From: CAZYCC01 sp964645985
GTDB lineage: Bacteria > Bacillota > Clostridia > Oscillospirales > CAG-272
Direction of reading: 5' to 3'
NCBI GenBank assembly: GCA_964645985.1
Contig: CAZYCC010000048.1
Location: 1-11,173, forward strand
DNA length: 11,173 nt
In this document: one piece after another, positions 4,899 through 11,058 of the stretch
Position numbering within the stretch: position 1 is the stretch's first letter
Layout of the letters: each line of letters opens with the position of its first letter
The notes under the pieces: model-generated
What the model was told of the DNA's origin: nothing
Database searches by the model: none
What the model saw: the letters and a program-made list of their open reading frames with translations, nothing else
Position numbers and translations under genes: made by a program

Positions 4899-6330
4899 TT
4901 TGCGCTATCTCACCCGGCTCACTTGTGAAGCCTGTATAATTTTTCGCGATAAATCGCGCGAGAAGTTGTGCGGTGGTGACAATATCGGCGGGGTCGAGCA
5001 TCTCGCGCGGGGTATGCATTGCTTTGATGGGGACGCTGACGACTGCCGTGCGCGCGCCGCCCGCCGCGAAGCCGAGCGCCGCCGCGTTCGTCCCGGTCGA
5101 GTCCGGCCATACAACCCGTTTGTGTGGGATCTTGCCGCTAAAAATGTCGAACGCGCGCGTTTGCATTTCGGGATTATCGGAGGATGTAACTTTTTTGTAA
5201 ATTTCCTGTGAACAATTCTCGTCCGCGGCGCCGAGAATCTCTTGCGTGAGGCGGCGGTCGGTCTGTACCGAGAGCGTCACGGTCGGGCCGCCGCCGAGCG
5301 GCGCGGTAATCTTCTCATCAAGGCCAGGCGCCGCACCGAAATCGGTATCGACGACTATAGCGACCTGCGGCGCGGGGGAGGCGAGAGACCTTGCGCCGGT
5401 CATGTGGGTCTCCTCGCCCGATGAGAAAAGGAGATCTAGGTCACAGGCGAGGGGGATACCCTCAAGCATTTTCGCCGCGAGCAGAATCGCGGCGCACCCC
5501 GCCTTATTGTCGAGCGAATGGGAAATCACGCGGGTACCCGCGGCGGGAACACTATCGGTGTGGTTTTCCGTTGCGGTTTCATTTGCAACAGAATACGCTG
5601 ATTTGCTGTTCTTTGCTCCTTCATCGTGAGAAGATCGGCTGGCCGTCAATGTGGTGTCATCGCCATCAGGAATTGCAGCAGAATGCTCTTTTTCCGTGCG
5701 ATTCGAGAAGACGATCGGCTCGCTCGCGAAGACAATCGAGCAGCCGAGAGTGACGCCGCGCGAGGTCAGTTCCTCGCGCGGCAGGCCCGCGAAAAAGGGG
5801 AAATTCTTCCACTCCGATAGTGCGCCGGGCGATGTCTTCCCGTCGCGCGGGGAATCGGGAGGAGGGCAGCACACCGCGGGGATTTTCTCCCAAGGGTCGT
5901 GCGCCGAGCTCGTTTCGCTAGCGCTATCGAGGGGGATTTCGGCCTTTTTCGCGAGAACAAAAAACCGCTCGCCTGCGAGCGCGCGCGGATCAATCCCGCC
6001 GAGCGGGGAGGCGAAAATCCACCCGTCCTCGTCGATGCGGCGCACCATCAGCGCGATCTCATCGAAGTGCGCGTCAAGGAGGACGCGCGGCGGCGTCACA
6101 CCGGGAGCGGGGGCCTTCGCGGCGCGCCGGAAGAGGTGGTTCCCAACGGGGGTATGCGCCGCCTCATCAAAGCTCGTCACAGCGGAGACAGCGCGCGTGA
6201 GCGCTGCCGCGACACCTAGGCCCCCCTCGAAGCCGGACGGCGAGCGAATGCCGCAGAGCGAGAGCAAAATTCTCTGCGCGAGATGAGTGTAATCGGAAAA
6301 TGAAAGAGAATTATCGTTGCAGTCGGGCAT
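4894..6330 (-). CDS. M42 family metallo-aminopeptidase with enlarged central region
   Basis: A 478-residue M42 protein, about 130 longer than usual. Numbering from ATG 6330, the active-site residues are all present: H88 and D90 in DAHFDEIAL, D274 in HSLDNKAG, E306 and E307 in SSGEET, D328 in VVDTDFG, and H439 in PIKAMHTPREM. The extra length lies between the first His-Asp pair and the LDNK motif (about 127-265, low-complexity Ser/Thr/Glu/Asn) and near 367-395, so the dimerisation or lid region rather than the catalytic core is changed. The insert contains YSVA and HSAA, encoded by the same DNA repeat as in the next gene. I chose ATG 6330 over GTG 6336 because GAGGTGATC directly precedes it and the GTG lies inside that site. 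A strong -10 box lies upstream. It is the first of the three M42 genes to be transcribed. Confidence 0.9.
   Translation of the reverse strand: MPDCNDNSLSFSDYTHLAQRILLSLCGIRSPSGFEGGLGVAAALTRAVSAVTSFDEAAHTPVGNHLFRRAAKAPAPGVTPPRVLLDAHFDEIALMVRRIDEDGWIFASPLGGIDPRALAGERFFVLAKKAEIPLDSASETSSAHDPWEKIPAVCCPPPDSPRDGKTSPGALSEWKNFPFFAGLPREELTSRGVTLGCSIVFASEPIVFSNRTEKEHSAAIPDGDDTTLTASRSSHDEGAKNSKSAYSVANETATENHTDSVPAAGTRVISHSLDNKAGCAAILLAAKMLEGIPLACDLDLLFSSGEETHMTGARSLASPAPQVAIVVDTDFGAAPGLDEKITAPLGGGPTVTLSVQTDRRLTQEILGAADENCSQEIYKKVTSSDNPEMQTRAFDIFSGKIPHKRVVWPDSTGTNAAALGFAAGGARTAVVSVPIKAMHTPREMLDPADIVTTAQLLARFIAKNYTGFTSEPGEIAQM
5196..5213 (+). promoter_or_regulatory. TGTAAA-N5-TGTGAAC motif, copy c (inside coding sequence)
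   Basis: TGTAAA-TTTCC-TGTGAAC lies within an AT-rich patch of the M42 gene, in an extra segment reading NCSQEIYKKVTSS. Its presence inside a gene argues that the motif might belong to a small mobile repeat rather than, or as well as, a regulator site. Confidence 0.4.
5585..5609 (+). repeat. Dispersed repeat, copy 3
   Basis: It starts GCAACAGAATACG, identical to copy 1 for 13 bases, and ends TTGCTGT after 25 bases. It lies in the insert of the M42 gene at 4894-6330 and encodes YSVA (246-249). A GCAGCAGAATGC at 5675-5686 (HSAA) looks like a worn fourth copy. Confidence 0.5.
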
Positions 6331-6339
6331 GATCACCTC
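6331..6339 (-). promoter_or_regulatory. Extended ribosome binding site deciding the M42 start
   Basis: The minus strand reads CTGAGGTGATC directly before ATG 6330. GAGGTGATC matches nine bases of the extended complement of the 16S rRNA 3' end. The upstream GTG at 6336 is part of this site and is not a start. Confidence 0.8.
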
Positions 6340-6367
6340 AGAGCGAGATGCGCAACATAATCAGGAG

Positions 6368-6396
6368 ATTATAGTAAAAATTGTTCAATAATGTAG
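6368..6396 (-). promoter_or_regulatory. Probable promoter of the first M42 gene
   Basis: A perfect -10 TATAAT lies at 6373-6368 on the minus strand. The -35 is weak (CTACAT at 17 bases, TACATT at 16). The leader would be about 30 bases and holds a six-codon reading frame (ATG TTG CGC ATC TCG CTC TGA) whose stop touches the ribosome binding site; it has no ribosome binding site of its own, so I give it little weight. Confidence 0.5.
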
Positions 6397-6518
6397 GGGT
6401 TCTCACGGGAAAACATCCCCATTCTTATTTTTTGGTATCCCGCCGCGAGCGGATGATCTCATCGCCGCAAAGCGGTAAACTTCCCTCAAAGCTTGCTTCC
6501 GTTAATATGTATACTTTA

Positions 6519-7967
6519 TCAGTTACCCGCATCATCATGTTGCGCGCCGCGCACGATTTCTTTGAATCGGTTTCCGCGCGCCTCAAAGTTCGGGAAAGCG
6601 TCAAAGGAAGCGCAGGCGGGGGAGAGGAGAACCGTGTCGCCGGGGCGCGCGAGCGACATCGCGGTGCGAACGGCATCGTCAAAATCGGGGACAATGCGCA
6701 GGTCCACGCGGTTTTGGGTGCACTGCGAATCTTCGGCAAGCCTTATGGCGTCGGCGATCGCGCTCGCGGTCGCCCCCGTGAGGATAACCCGGCGCGCGTG
6801 CGAAAGAAGGGCGCTCGCGAGCGGGGCGAAGGGCAGATGTTTGTCGTATCCGCCGCAGATCACGATGAGACGGTCGCGGTCTGAAAAGTTAGAGAGCGCG
6901 GCGGCGGTGCGCGTCGGGGTGGAATCAATGGACGAATTGTAATATTTTACCCCGCCCACTTGACAAACCAGCTCGAGCCGGTGCTCGACCCCGGGGAAGG
7001 AGGACGCGACTTTTTCGGCGCACTCATCCGAGACAGGCGGCGCTCCCGCGAGCGCGAGCGCGCTGTCGGCGGCGGCAAGCGCGGCGAGAAAATTTTCGGC
7101 ATTATAAAGCCCCGGAAGAAGCAGCCGCTCTACCGGGAACAAACCCTTGCCGCGCCTTGTGAAAATGCCGCCTCGCAGCTCGTAATCGGCGGGGACGCGC
7201 GATGAAAAAGTGACAAGCTCGGCGCTGCCCTGGCGCGATTCGTGAAGAATCTTTGCGAGCTGCATCGAGCGCTCATCGCCCGCGTTAAAGAGCACGAAGT
7301 GGCTGCCCTCGCCTTGGTAGATATGGGTTTTCGCCTCGATATACTCGCGCATATCGCGGTGCCAGTCGAGGTGGTTGGGCGAGAGGTTGGTCAGTAGCGC
7401 GATGGTCGCGGGGCGATGTATCGTCATCAGCTGAAAGGACGAAAGTTCCGCCACGGCAACATCGCGCGCGGTCATTTCTCCGGCGCGCGGCAGCAGCGGC
7501 TCGCCGATATTTCCGCCGAGGAACACGCGCGGGAAGGCGCCCGACTCGCGCAGAAGAAGCGCGGTAAGCGTTGTCGTCGTCGTCTTCCCGTCGCTGCCGG
7601 TGATGCCAACGATGGGGCAGGGGCAGAGCGCGAAAAACTGCTCCATCTCGGAGGTGAGAACGGCGCCGCGTGCGACGGCGCGGGCGATCTCAGGCGTGTC
7701 CGGGCGAATGCCGGGCGAGCGGAAAAGGACGTCGAAGCTGTCGAGGTTTTCAAGGTAATGCGGCCCCGCGCGCAGCGGAATCTCAAGGCGGCGAAGCGCC
7801 GACGCCACCTCGCCGAGCGCCTCGGGCGGGCGCTTGTCGCGCACCTCAATTGCCGCTCCCGCCTCGCGCAGCAGCCGCACGAGCGGAAGGTTTGAAACAC
7901 CCGCCCCGAGCACGGCGCACCGCCGCGATGAAAACGAGGAAAGAAGAGAAGAAGAACTGCCGGGCAT
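6519..7967 (-). CDS. murD: UDP-N-acetylmuramoyl-L-alanine--D-glutamate ligase (MurD)
   Basis: This cytoplasmic ligase of peptidoglycan synthesis adds D-glutamate to UDP-MurNAc-L-alanine using ATP. The 482-residue protein has the full three-domain layout. An N-terminal Rossmann-like GAGVSN lies at 21-26. The ATP loop GITGSDGKTTTT is at 121-132, followed by ELSSFQ at 174-179, NLSPNHLDWH at 194-203, and EAKTHIYQ with the likely carbamylated lysine K213. The C-terminal domain has GVEHRLE (326-332), YNSSIDSTP (343-351) and SPACASFDAF (449-458) followed by RGNRF. It is slightly longer than E. coli MurD (438), mainly by a Ser-rich N-terminal extension. No other division and cell-wall cluster gene is adjacent, so murD sits outside its usual cluster. 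ATG 7967 has no Shine-Dalgarno. A -10-like TATAAA ends six bases before it, so a leaderless or very short-leader transcript is possible. Confidence 0.96.
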   Translation of the reverse strand: MPGSSSSLLSSFSSRRCAVLGAGVSNLPLVRLLREAGAAIEVRDKRPPEALGEVASALRRLEIPLRAGPHYLENLDSFDVLFRSPGIRPDTPEIARAVARGAVLTSEMEQFFALCPCPIVGITGSDGKTTTTTLTALLLRESGAFPRVFLGGNIGEPLLPRAGEMTARDVAVAELSSFQLMTIHRPATIALLTNLSPNHLDWHRDMREYIEAKTHIYQGEGSHFVLFNAGDERSMQLAKILHESRQGSAELVTFSSRVPADYELRGGIFTRRGKGLFPVERLLLPGLYNAENFLAALAAADSALALAGAPPVSDECAEKVASSFPGVEHRLELVCQVGGVKYYNSSIDSTPTRTAAALSNFSDRDRLIVICGGYDKHLPFAPLASALLSHARRVILTGATASAIADAIRLAEDSQCTQNRVDLRIVPDFDDAVRTAMSLARPGDTVLLSPACASFDAFPNFEARGNRFKEIVRGAQHDDAGN

Positions 7968-8097
7968 AGTTTATTTATAAAAGAAAATCGCAGCGCAAGG
8001 CGAAAATGTTACTATCGCGTACTCTTTGATGCGAGGTAAAATTTACAATTGATTTATAAATAATTTTTTGACTTCATACGCTTTATCAAAGTTATGT

Positions 8098-9255
8098 TCA
8101 TTCTTTCCCGTACCCGATACTGTTGATTTTCGCGCTATTGTCTTTTTCGTCGATGAAGATTTCAACGTAGATGGGCCTCGCCTCGTCCGGGGCGACATCG
8201 CGGCGGACGGTGCCGTCGTTGCGCGCGATGCGGTAAGTCAGCTCATAGCGAACCTGCGTCACGCCCTTGTAGTCTCCGCCGAGCTCCTCCTCGGTGAAGG
8301 TGTGCTCGGAGTAGAGTGAAGCCGACGCATCGTAGACCCGCTGCATCGGGAAATCGGATTTTTTGCCGTGCCCCTCGAGATAATCCTCGGTAAAGAGGGC
8401 GTTGTAGGCGTCCGCGTCGCCGGCGATGAGCGCCTGAAGGTAACGCCAGAGAAGCTCGGGCGCAAGCCCCGCCTCGCGCGCGTCCTCGCCGCTGAAGATG
8501 AAAATCGTCTCGCCGCCGACCGCGATGCGCAGATAGCGCGCGCGGGAGGTGTAGTCGGGGTCGGCGAGGATGTCGACCGACTCGTCTGCGGGGTAGAAGA
8601 CGATGCCCTCGCCGGTCGGCTCGGCAGGCTCATCTCGCGGGAAGAGCGCCGCGAGAATGCGCTCATAGGGGAGAAAATACAGTACGAGCCCGACAACGAG
8701 CAGCGCCGCCACGACGATGACCACTATTCTCGCCGCGCGCTTGCTTCTCTTGCGCTTGTCCTCTACTATGGGGGGATTTTTCTGCGCGCCGAACTTGTTC
8801 GGCGCGCTCGCGCCACTCTTGTTCGGCGCGCTCACGCCGATCTGATTCGGCACGCCTTGCCCGGGGAGAATTGCGCTACAAACCTCGGGGGAGGGCGCCC
8901 CGCTCGATTTCCCGCCGCTCTCGCGGGTTTCGGCGCGCCTTTCGGGCAATTTCGTGGTAACCTGTCCCTCGCCCGGCTCGGAGGGGTTTTCGCCGCTCTC
9001 CGCGGGAGGCGGTTCGCCTCGCGAGGGGAGAGCGCGCGCGTCGGGCGGGCGGCTCGTGACGCCCGGCATCATCGCAGGATCATCGCGGGAAGTGGCGCTC
9101 TCGGAAAGGTCGCCGCTCTCGCACGCGTCTTTTCGCGGCGCGGGTGAGGGAGGCGGGTCGCGAGGTTCGTCTTTGCGTGTCATAGAAAATCGCTTTGGCG
9201 GGGAATCGTCGGGAGAGCTCGCGATAGTTTTTCGGATTTGCCGCCGCGATGCCAT
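8098..9255 (-). CDS. Single-pass membrane protein with disordered cytoplasmic tail and an NTF2-like-looking outer domain, function unknown
   Basis: I do not recognise a characterised family. The 385-residue protein has a Pro/Ser/Glu-rich, probably disordered N-terminal part (1-165), a basic cluster KRKRSKRAAR (167-176), one hydrophobic membrane segment (about 177-195) and a C-terminal domain of about 190 residues. The basic side before the membrane segment predicts the N-terminus inside and the C-terminus outside. The outer domain includes LLWRYLQALIAGDADAYNAL (269-288) and a later alternating strand pattern, which resembles NTF2/SnoaL-like folds; this is a guess by eye. An 8-residue repeat around APNK lies at 139-158. 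The gene is between the deacetylase and murD, which suggests an envelope role. Start is uncertain: ATG 9255 has GGGAGG directly against it with no spacing, while ATG 9183 (361 residues) has none. Confidence 0.75.
   Translation of the reverse strand: MASRRQIRKTIASSPDDSPPKRFSMTRKDEPRDPPPSPAPRKDACESGDLSESATSRDDPAMMPGVTSRPPDARALPSRGEPPPAESGENPSEPGEGQVTTKLPERRAETRESGGKSSGAPSPEVCSAILPGQGVPNQIGVSAPNKSGASAPNKFGAQKNPPIVEDKRKRSKRAARIVVIVVAALLVVGLVLYFLPYERILAALFPRDEPAEPTGEGIVFYPADESVDILADPDYTSRARYLRIAVGGETIFIFSGEDAREAGLAPELLWRYLQALIAGDADAYNALFTEDYLEGHGKKSDFPMQRVYDASASLYSEHTFTEEELGGDYKGVTQVRYELTYRIARNDGTVRRDVAPDEARPIYVEIFIDEKDNSAKINSIGYGKE
8784..8807. repeat. Perfect 24-base palindrome inside the membrane-protein gene
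   Basis: GCGCGCCGAAC-TT-GTTCGGCGCGC has 11-base perfect arms and a 2-base centre. It could form a very stable hairpin in DNA or mRNA. It overlaps the first unit of a 24-base tandem repeat. Confidence 0.6.
8795..8853. repeat. 24-base tandem repeat, about 2.4 copies
   Basis: Units start at 8795 and 8819 and share TTGTTCGGCGCGCTC followed by CGCC; a partial, diverged third begins at 8843. On the coding strand it gives 8-residue repeats (IGVSAPNK, SGASAPNK) in the cytoplasmic tail before the membrane segment. Confidence 0.65.
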
Positions 9256-9307
9256 CCTCCCACACGGGGGCGGCGCGGGATCGCGGCAAGCGCGGCGAAG
9301 GGCTATT

Positions 9308-9333
9308 CCCTCCCGCTACCGCGCGGTGAGAGG
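9308..9333. repeat. GC-rich imperfect palindrome, copy 1
   Basis: It starts CCCTCCCGCTACCGCGCGG and ends TGAGAGG. It is closely related to the palindrome at 9436-9460, sharing TACCGCGCGG flanked by CCCTC and GAG. Both are in the gap between the deacetylase and the membrane-protein gene, and both are preceded by GGCT. Confidence 0.5.
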
Positions 9334-9361
9334 ATTGATATGGCGAGGAACTTCGGGGCGC

Positions 9362-9367
9362 TTTATA
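9362..9367 (-). promoter_or_regulatory. Possible -10 box for the membrane-protein gene
   Basis: TATAAA on the minus strand, preceded by GGGGGGAC, is the only promoter-like element in this 236-base gap. No -35 is apparent at 16-18 bases. Confidence 0.25.
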
Positions 9368-9434
9368 GTCCCCCCGGTCGGCGTGCGGCGAGGGCCGGAG
9401 AGTTTCGTGAGGCGCGCCGGTTCTGCGGTAAGGC

Positions 9435-9460
9435 TCCCTCGCGTACCGCGCGGCGAGGGA
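9435..9460. repeat. GC-rich palindrome, copy 2, hairpin after the deacetylase gene
   Basis: TCCCTCGC (9435-9442) and GCGAGGGA (9453-9460) are perfect 8-base inverted arms with a 10-base loop, about 30 bases past the deacetylase stop. No T-run follows on the minus strand, so it is not a standard intrinsic terminator, though it could protect or pause the transcript. Confidence 0.5.
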
Positions 9461-9491
9461 AGCGCAAAGCAGTCGGATATGCCGCTTTTCG

Positions 9492-10859
9492 TTAGTCGAG
9501 GAGAACTTTCTTCCCGAAGTGATAGACGTTTGACGTGCTGTGGAAGGCGTAGGAGCCGATCTCGCGCTCGCGCCCCTCGATGCCGAGCATTTCGCTGACC
9601 GTCACAAATTGGTAGCCCTGCGCGGTGAGAATGTCGAAGGCGCGGCAGAACCCCTCGGCGGAGGTTTTGTACAAATCATGCAGGAGGAGAATCGCGCCGG
9701 GCGACGCGCCGTTTACGATCTCATCGCAGACCGCCGCAGCGACCTGCTCCTCGGTCATCGTCCCCTTGGCGATCGCACCGTGCTTGCGCCAGTCCTCGGT
9801 GTCGACGCTCCACAGGACGAGCGGAACGCCGTACTCGCGCGACTTGTCGTAGATACCGGCGGGCGGGCGCAAAAGATTGACCTCGGCGCCGCTCGCCGCG
9901 CGCACCGCGTCCTCGGTCTGCGAGAGAGAGCTTTGCAGCTCCTCGTCGGTCATATCGGTGAGATTTTGCTTGTGCGTGAAGGTGTGGCTTCCTATCTCGC
10001 ACCCGAGCTCGACCGCGCGCTTCGTCTGCGCGGCGTACTGCTCAACGCGGTTGCCGACGACGAAAAAAGTCACGCGCGCGCCGGTCCCTTCGATTTTGTC
10101 GAGGATAATGTCGGTGTAAACCGAGGGGCCGTCATCGAAAGTAACGGCGATCCGCTTGTCGGCGGGGTGAAAGGGCAGAAAGCCGCCCGAGTCTGTCGCG
10201 CCGCCGGTCGCTGCGCTGCCGGAGGATGCGTCGCCGCTCGTCGCGGGAGGCGTGTCGCCGCTCGCGGCGGCACCGCCTGAGGGGGCGGGAGGTGTGCCGC
10301 CGGAGCTCGCCCCGGACGAGGTCGAATCGCCGCCGGGGGCGGGGTTGTCGCCGGGGGAAGGCGCGGAGTTGTTGTCGGGCGCGGGGTCGGCACTCGCTTG
10401 ACCGGAGAGATCGGTGTAGCCGTCGTTCCCATCCTTTCCGGGAGCGGGGGGCGCGTCCCCCGAAGGGTCGGCGGGGCGCGCGCTCGTGCGCGCGATAACG
10501 ATCAGCGACCCCGCGACGATCAGCATCGCGAGGATCGCGGCGACGAGAATCGCGACGAGCGCCGGCAGGCGGTTCGCGACGGATTCTTTGCCTTTGGGCG
10601 AGACACTCGCCTTGGGTGATGCGTTCGCCTTGGGCGAATCGCTCACCTTAAGCGAGACATTCACCTTCGGTGAACTGTTCTCCCGCGCGGGGCGGCTTTC
10701 TTTTTGTGAAACTGCCCCGGCGGCGGGGCGAGCGTCTTTCGCCGGCAGGCGGTCATTTCCCGCGGCGGGGCGGCCCTCTTTGGCGGGGCGATCGCTCCCG
10801 GAGGAGCCGTCGAGCGGCGCGGAGGGGCGATGGCGAGGGGAGTTTTGCGGATCGGGCAT
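9492..10859 (-). CDS. Membrane-anchored polysaccharide deacetylase (CE4/NodB domain)
   Basis: Metal-dependent removal of N-acetyl (or O-acetyl) groups from an envelope polysaccharide, most likely peptidoglycan or another surface glycan, outside the membrane. The 455-residue protein has a basic, Ser/Pro/Lys-rich cytoplasmic tail (1-97), one membrane segment (about 98-123), a Gly/Ser/Pro/Asp linker (124-226), then the NodB domain (about 235-425). All five CE4 motifs are present: TFDDGP (240-245), SHTFTH (291-296), RPPAG (331-335), WSVDTEDW (350-357) and LLLHD (391-395). Five 6-residue repeats (such as SDSPKA and NASPKA) lie at about 61-90, encoded by an 18-base tandem repeat. The frame is open upstream to 11162, but the promoter at 10893-10921 rules out that longer start. 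ATG 10859 has no close Shine-Dalgarno; AGAGGT lies too far upstream. Next in line is a membrane protein with the same tail-anchor-outer-domain plan. Confidence 0.92.
   Translation of the reverse strand: MPDPQNSPRHRPSAPLDGSSGSDRPAKEGRPAAGNDRLPAKDARPAAGAVSQKESRPARENSSPKVNVSLKVSDSPKANASPKASVSPKGKESVANRLPALVAILVAAILAMLIVAGSLIVIARTSARPADPSGDAPPAPGKDGNDGYTDLSGQASADPAPDNNSAPSPGDNPAPGGDSTSSGASSGGTPPAPSGGAAASGDTPPATSGDASSGSAATGGATDSGGFLPFHPADKRIAVTFDDGPSVYTDIILDKIEGTGARVTFFVVGNRVEQYAAQTKRAVELGCEIGSHTFTHKQNLTDMTDEELQSSLSQTEDAVRAASGAEVNLLRPPAGIYDKSREYGVPLVLWSVDTEDWRKHGAIAKGTMTEEQVAAAVCDEIVNGASPGAILLLHDLYKTSAEGFCRAFDILTAQGYQFVTVSEMLGIEGREREIGSYAFHSTSNVYHFGKKVLLD
10592..10681. repeat. 18-base tandem repeat, five copies, in the deacetylase tail
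   Basis: Units begin at 10592, 10610, 10628, 10646 and 10664, with plus-strand consensus CCTTGGGYGANNCNYTCR. They encode 6-residue repeats around S-P-K with alternating Asn/Ser/Asp/Val. The number of units could vary between strains without a frameshift. Confidence 0.8.
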
Positions 10860-10892
10860 AGAGCAAACAATAGAAGAAATTCTACCTCTGCT

Positions 10893-10921
10893 ATTATACT
10901 CAAAGGGCGAGCAAAATGCAA
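10893..10921 (-). promoter_or_regulatory. Sigma70-type promoter of the deacetylase gene
   Basis: On the minus strand TTGCAT (10921-10916) and a perfect TATAAT (10898-10893) are separated by 17 bases. Transcription would begin near 10886, leaving a leader of about 27 bases before ATG 10859. This is the best promoter in the window. Confidence 0.8.
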
Positions 10922-10931
10922 GCGCCGCAGC

Positions 10932-10963
10932 GCGGCGCGCGGCGGGAAAGCGGCGCGCGGCGG
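10932..10963. repeat. 14-base direct repeat, 18-base period
   Basis: GCGGCGCGCGGCGG occurs at 10932-10945 and again at 10950-10963, just upstream of the deacetylase promoter. Confidence 0.6.
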
Positions 10964-10992
10964 CAGCAAAGTGCCGCGCGGCAGAATGCGCC
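10961..10992 (+). repeat. Dispersed GC-rich repeat, copy A
   Basis: CGGCAGCAAAGTGCCGC is followed by GCGGCAGAATGCGCC. It aligns with 11025-11058 except for a 2-base gap and a few substitutions. GCGGCA/TGCCGC inside it forms a 6-base hairpin with loop GCAAAG. Confidence 0.5.
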
Positions 10993-11024
10993 AAAAACCG
11001 CGGGGCGGGGCGAGGACATTTGTG

Positions 11025-11058
11025 CGGCAACAAAGTACCACGCGCGGCGGAATGAGCC
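11025..11058 (+). repeat. Dispersed GC-rich repeat, copy B
   Basis: CGGCAACAAAGTACCACGC is followed by GCGGCGGAATGAGCC. It pairs with copy A at 10961-10992. Its GCAACA and GAAT elements recall the repeat inside the M42 inserts, but that link is weak. Confidence 0.5.

Noticed and set aside
6334..6336. GTG start for the first M42 gene
   Set aside because: The GTG is part of the ribosome binding site GAGGTGATC, which serves ATG 6330.
6395..6425. Terminator between murD and the first M42 gene
   Set aside because: GTTTTC/GAGAAC with GGG/CCC can pair only with a bulge and a wobble, and no T-run follows, so I could not support it.
10592..10681. Possible CRISPR array
   Set aside because: The 18-base units are directly tandem with no unique spacers, and they encode an in-frame peptide repeat.
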